From an uncultured Hyphomicrobiales bacterium (lineage in GTDB: Bacteria > Pseudomonadota > Alphaproteobacteria > Rhizobiales > Beijerinckiaceae), in the NCBI GenBank assembly GCA_903932565.1, contig CAIZGQ010000569.1, positions 1-5,233 of the forward strand: 5,233 nt of DNA, written 5' to 3'. Position numbers and translations under genes: made by a program. The notes beneath the pieces are model-generated. The model did no database searches, had not been told where the DNA came from, and saw nothing but the letters and a program-made list of their open reading frames with translations. Positions 5,088 through 5,233 of this stretch are shown here, piece by piece. Positions within the stretch are counted from its first letter, which is position 1. Each line of letters starts with the position of its first letter.

Positions 5088-5233
5088 ATGCGCAAACCGC
5101 TTGATAAGATTTTCATCACTTGCGCTGTCACTGGCAATTTGACGCAACCCGAGCAGACACCGTACTTGCCCATCACGCCGGAGCAAATTGCCGATGCGTG
5201 CCTGGGTGCAGCGGAATCTGGTGCGGCGATCGC
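5088..5233 (+). CDS. BKACE family (DUF849) beta-keto acid cleavage enzyme, N-terminal fragment
   Basis: The window ends after 48 codons. The visible part has the family's opening: KIFITCAVTGN (7-17), then LPITPEQIADACLGAAESGAAI (27-48). This matches the 'IITCA.TG...LPITP.EIA..A..A..AGA' start of BKACE proteins, (beta/alpha)8 enzymes of about 270-310 residues. They use Zn to convert a beta-keto acid plus acetyl-CoA into acetoacetate and a new acyl-CoA. The zinc HxH motif normally follows within a few residues and lies outside the window. By ungapped alignment to Kce (3-keto-5-aminohexanoate cleavage enzyme, recalled from memory) the residue equal to its amine-contacting Glu14 is Leu18 here. 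The ribosome site is unusual: GGAAAG abuts the ATG at 5088, too close for normal use. A TTG at 5076, adding four residues, is an alternative start. Cytoplasmic by family. Identification is strong for the family; substrate unknown. Confidence 0.88.
   Translation, partial: MRKPLDKIFITCAVTGNLTQPEQTPYLPITPEQIADACLGAAESGAAI

Overview
The window is a stretch of a bacterial chromosome or large replicon with every gene on the + strand. It carries a catabolic and uptake gene cluster. Moderately high GC, the codon choice, the style of the transport genes and the presence of a BKACE-type enzyme suggest a proteobacterium. I infer an alphaproteobacterium, probably Hyphomicrobiales (rhizobia-like). No rRNA or marker gene is present to prove this.

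Layout, left to right. (1) 1-696 is the C-terminal two thirds of a zinc-independent MDR (quinone oxidoreductase-like) NAD(P)H enzyme; its start lies upstream of the window. (2) 701-1042 is a small single-domain cupin, 4 nt after the first gene, whose usual metal-binding histidines are all replaced. (3) 1135-2157 is a periplasmic substrate-binding protein of the NMT1/THI5 (nitrate/sulfonate/taurine-like) class, SBP1. (4) 2233-3039 is an ABC ATPase. (5) 3049-3936 is a six-helix ABC permease. (6) 3975-5012 is a second, different NMT1/THI5-class binding protein, SBP2, with a twin-arginine-like signal. (7) 5088-5233 is the first 48 codons of a BKACE (DUF849) beta-keto acid cleavage enzyme, cut by the right edge. 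No gap between genes exceeds 100 nt.

How the parts fit. SBP1, ATPase, permease and SBP2 would form one importer with a single ATPase and a single permease gene (presumably homodimers of each) but two candidate receptors. BKACE enzymes condense a beta-keto acid with acetyl-CoA and give acetoacetate plus a shortened acyl-CoA. Together with an MDR oxidoreductase, this suggests the imported organic compound is oxidised or reduced and then cleaved as a beta-keto acid. The substrate cannot be named from sequence. The BKACE residue aligned with the amine-contacting Glu of the lysine-fermentation enzyme Kce is Leu, which argues weakly against an amino-substituted substrate.

The non-coding parts are short but structured. 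An intrinsic-terminator-like hairpin overlaps the SBP1 stop codon, and a second stable hairpin lies 28 nt further on. Together they could keep SBP1 mRNA abundant relative to the ATPase and permease. A GC-rich hairpin with a short T run separates SBP2 from the BKACE gene. I saw no mobile element, CRISPR array, tRNA or rRNA. The individual families are known; the less ordinary points are the two-receptor importer, the histidine-less cupin and the linkage of both to a BKACE of unknown substrate.
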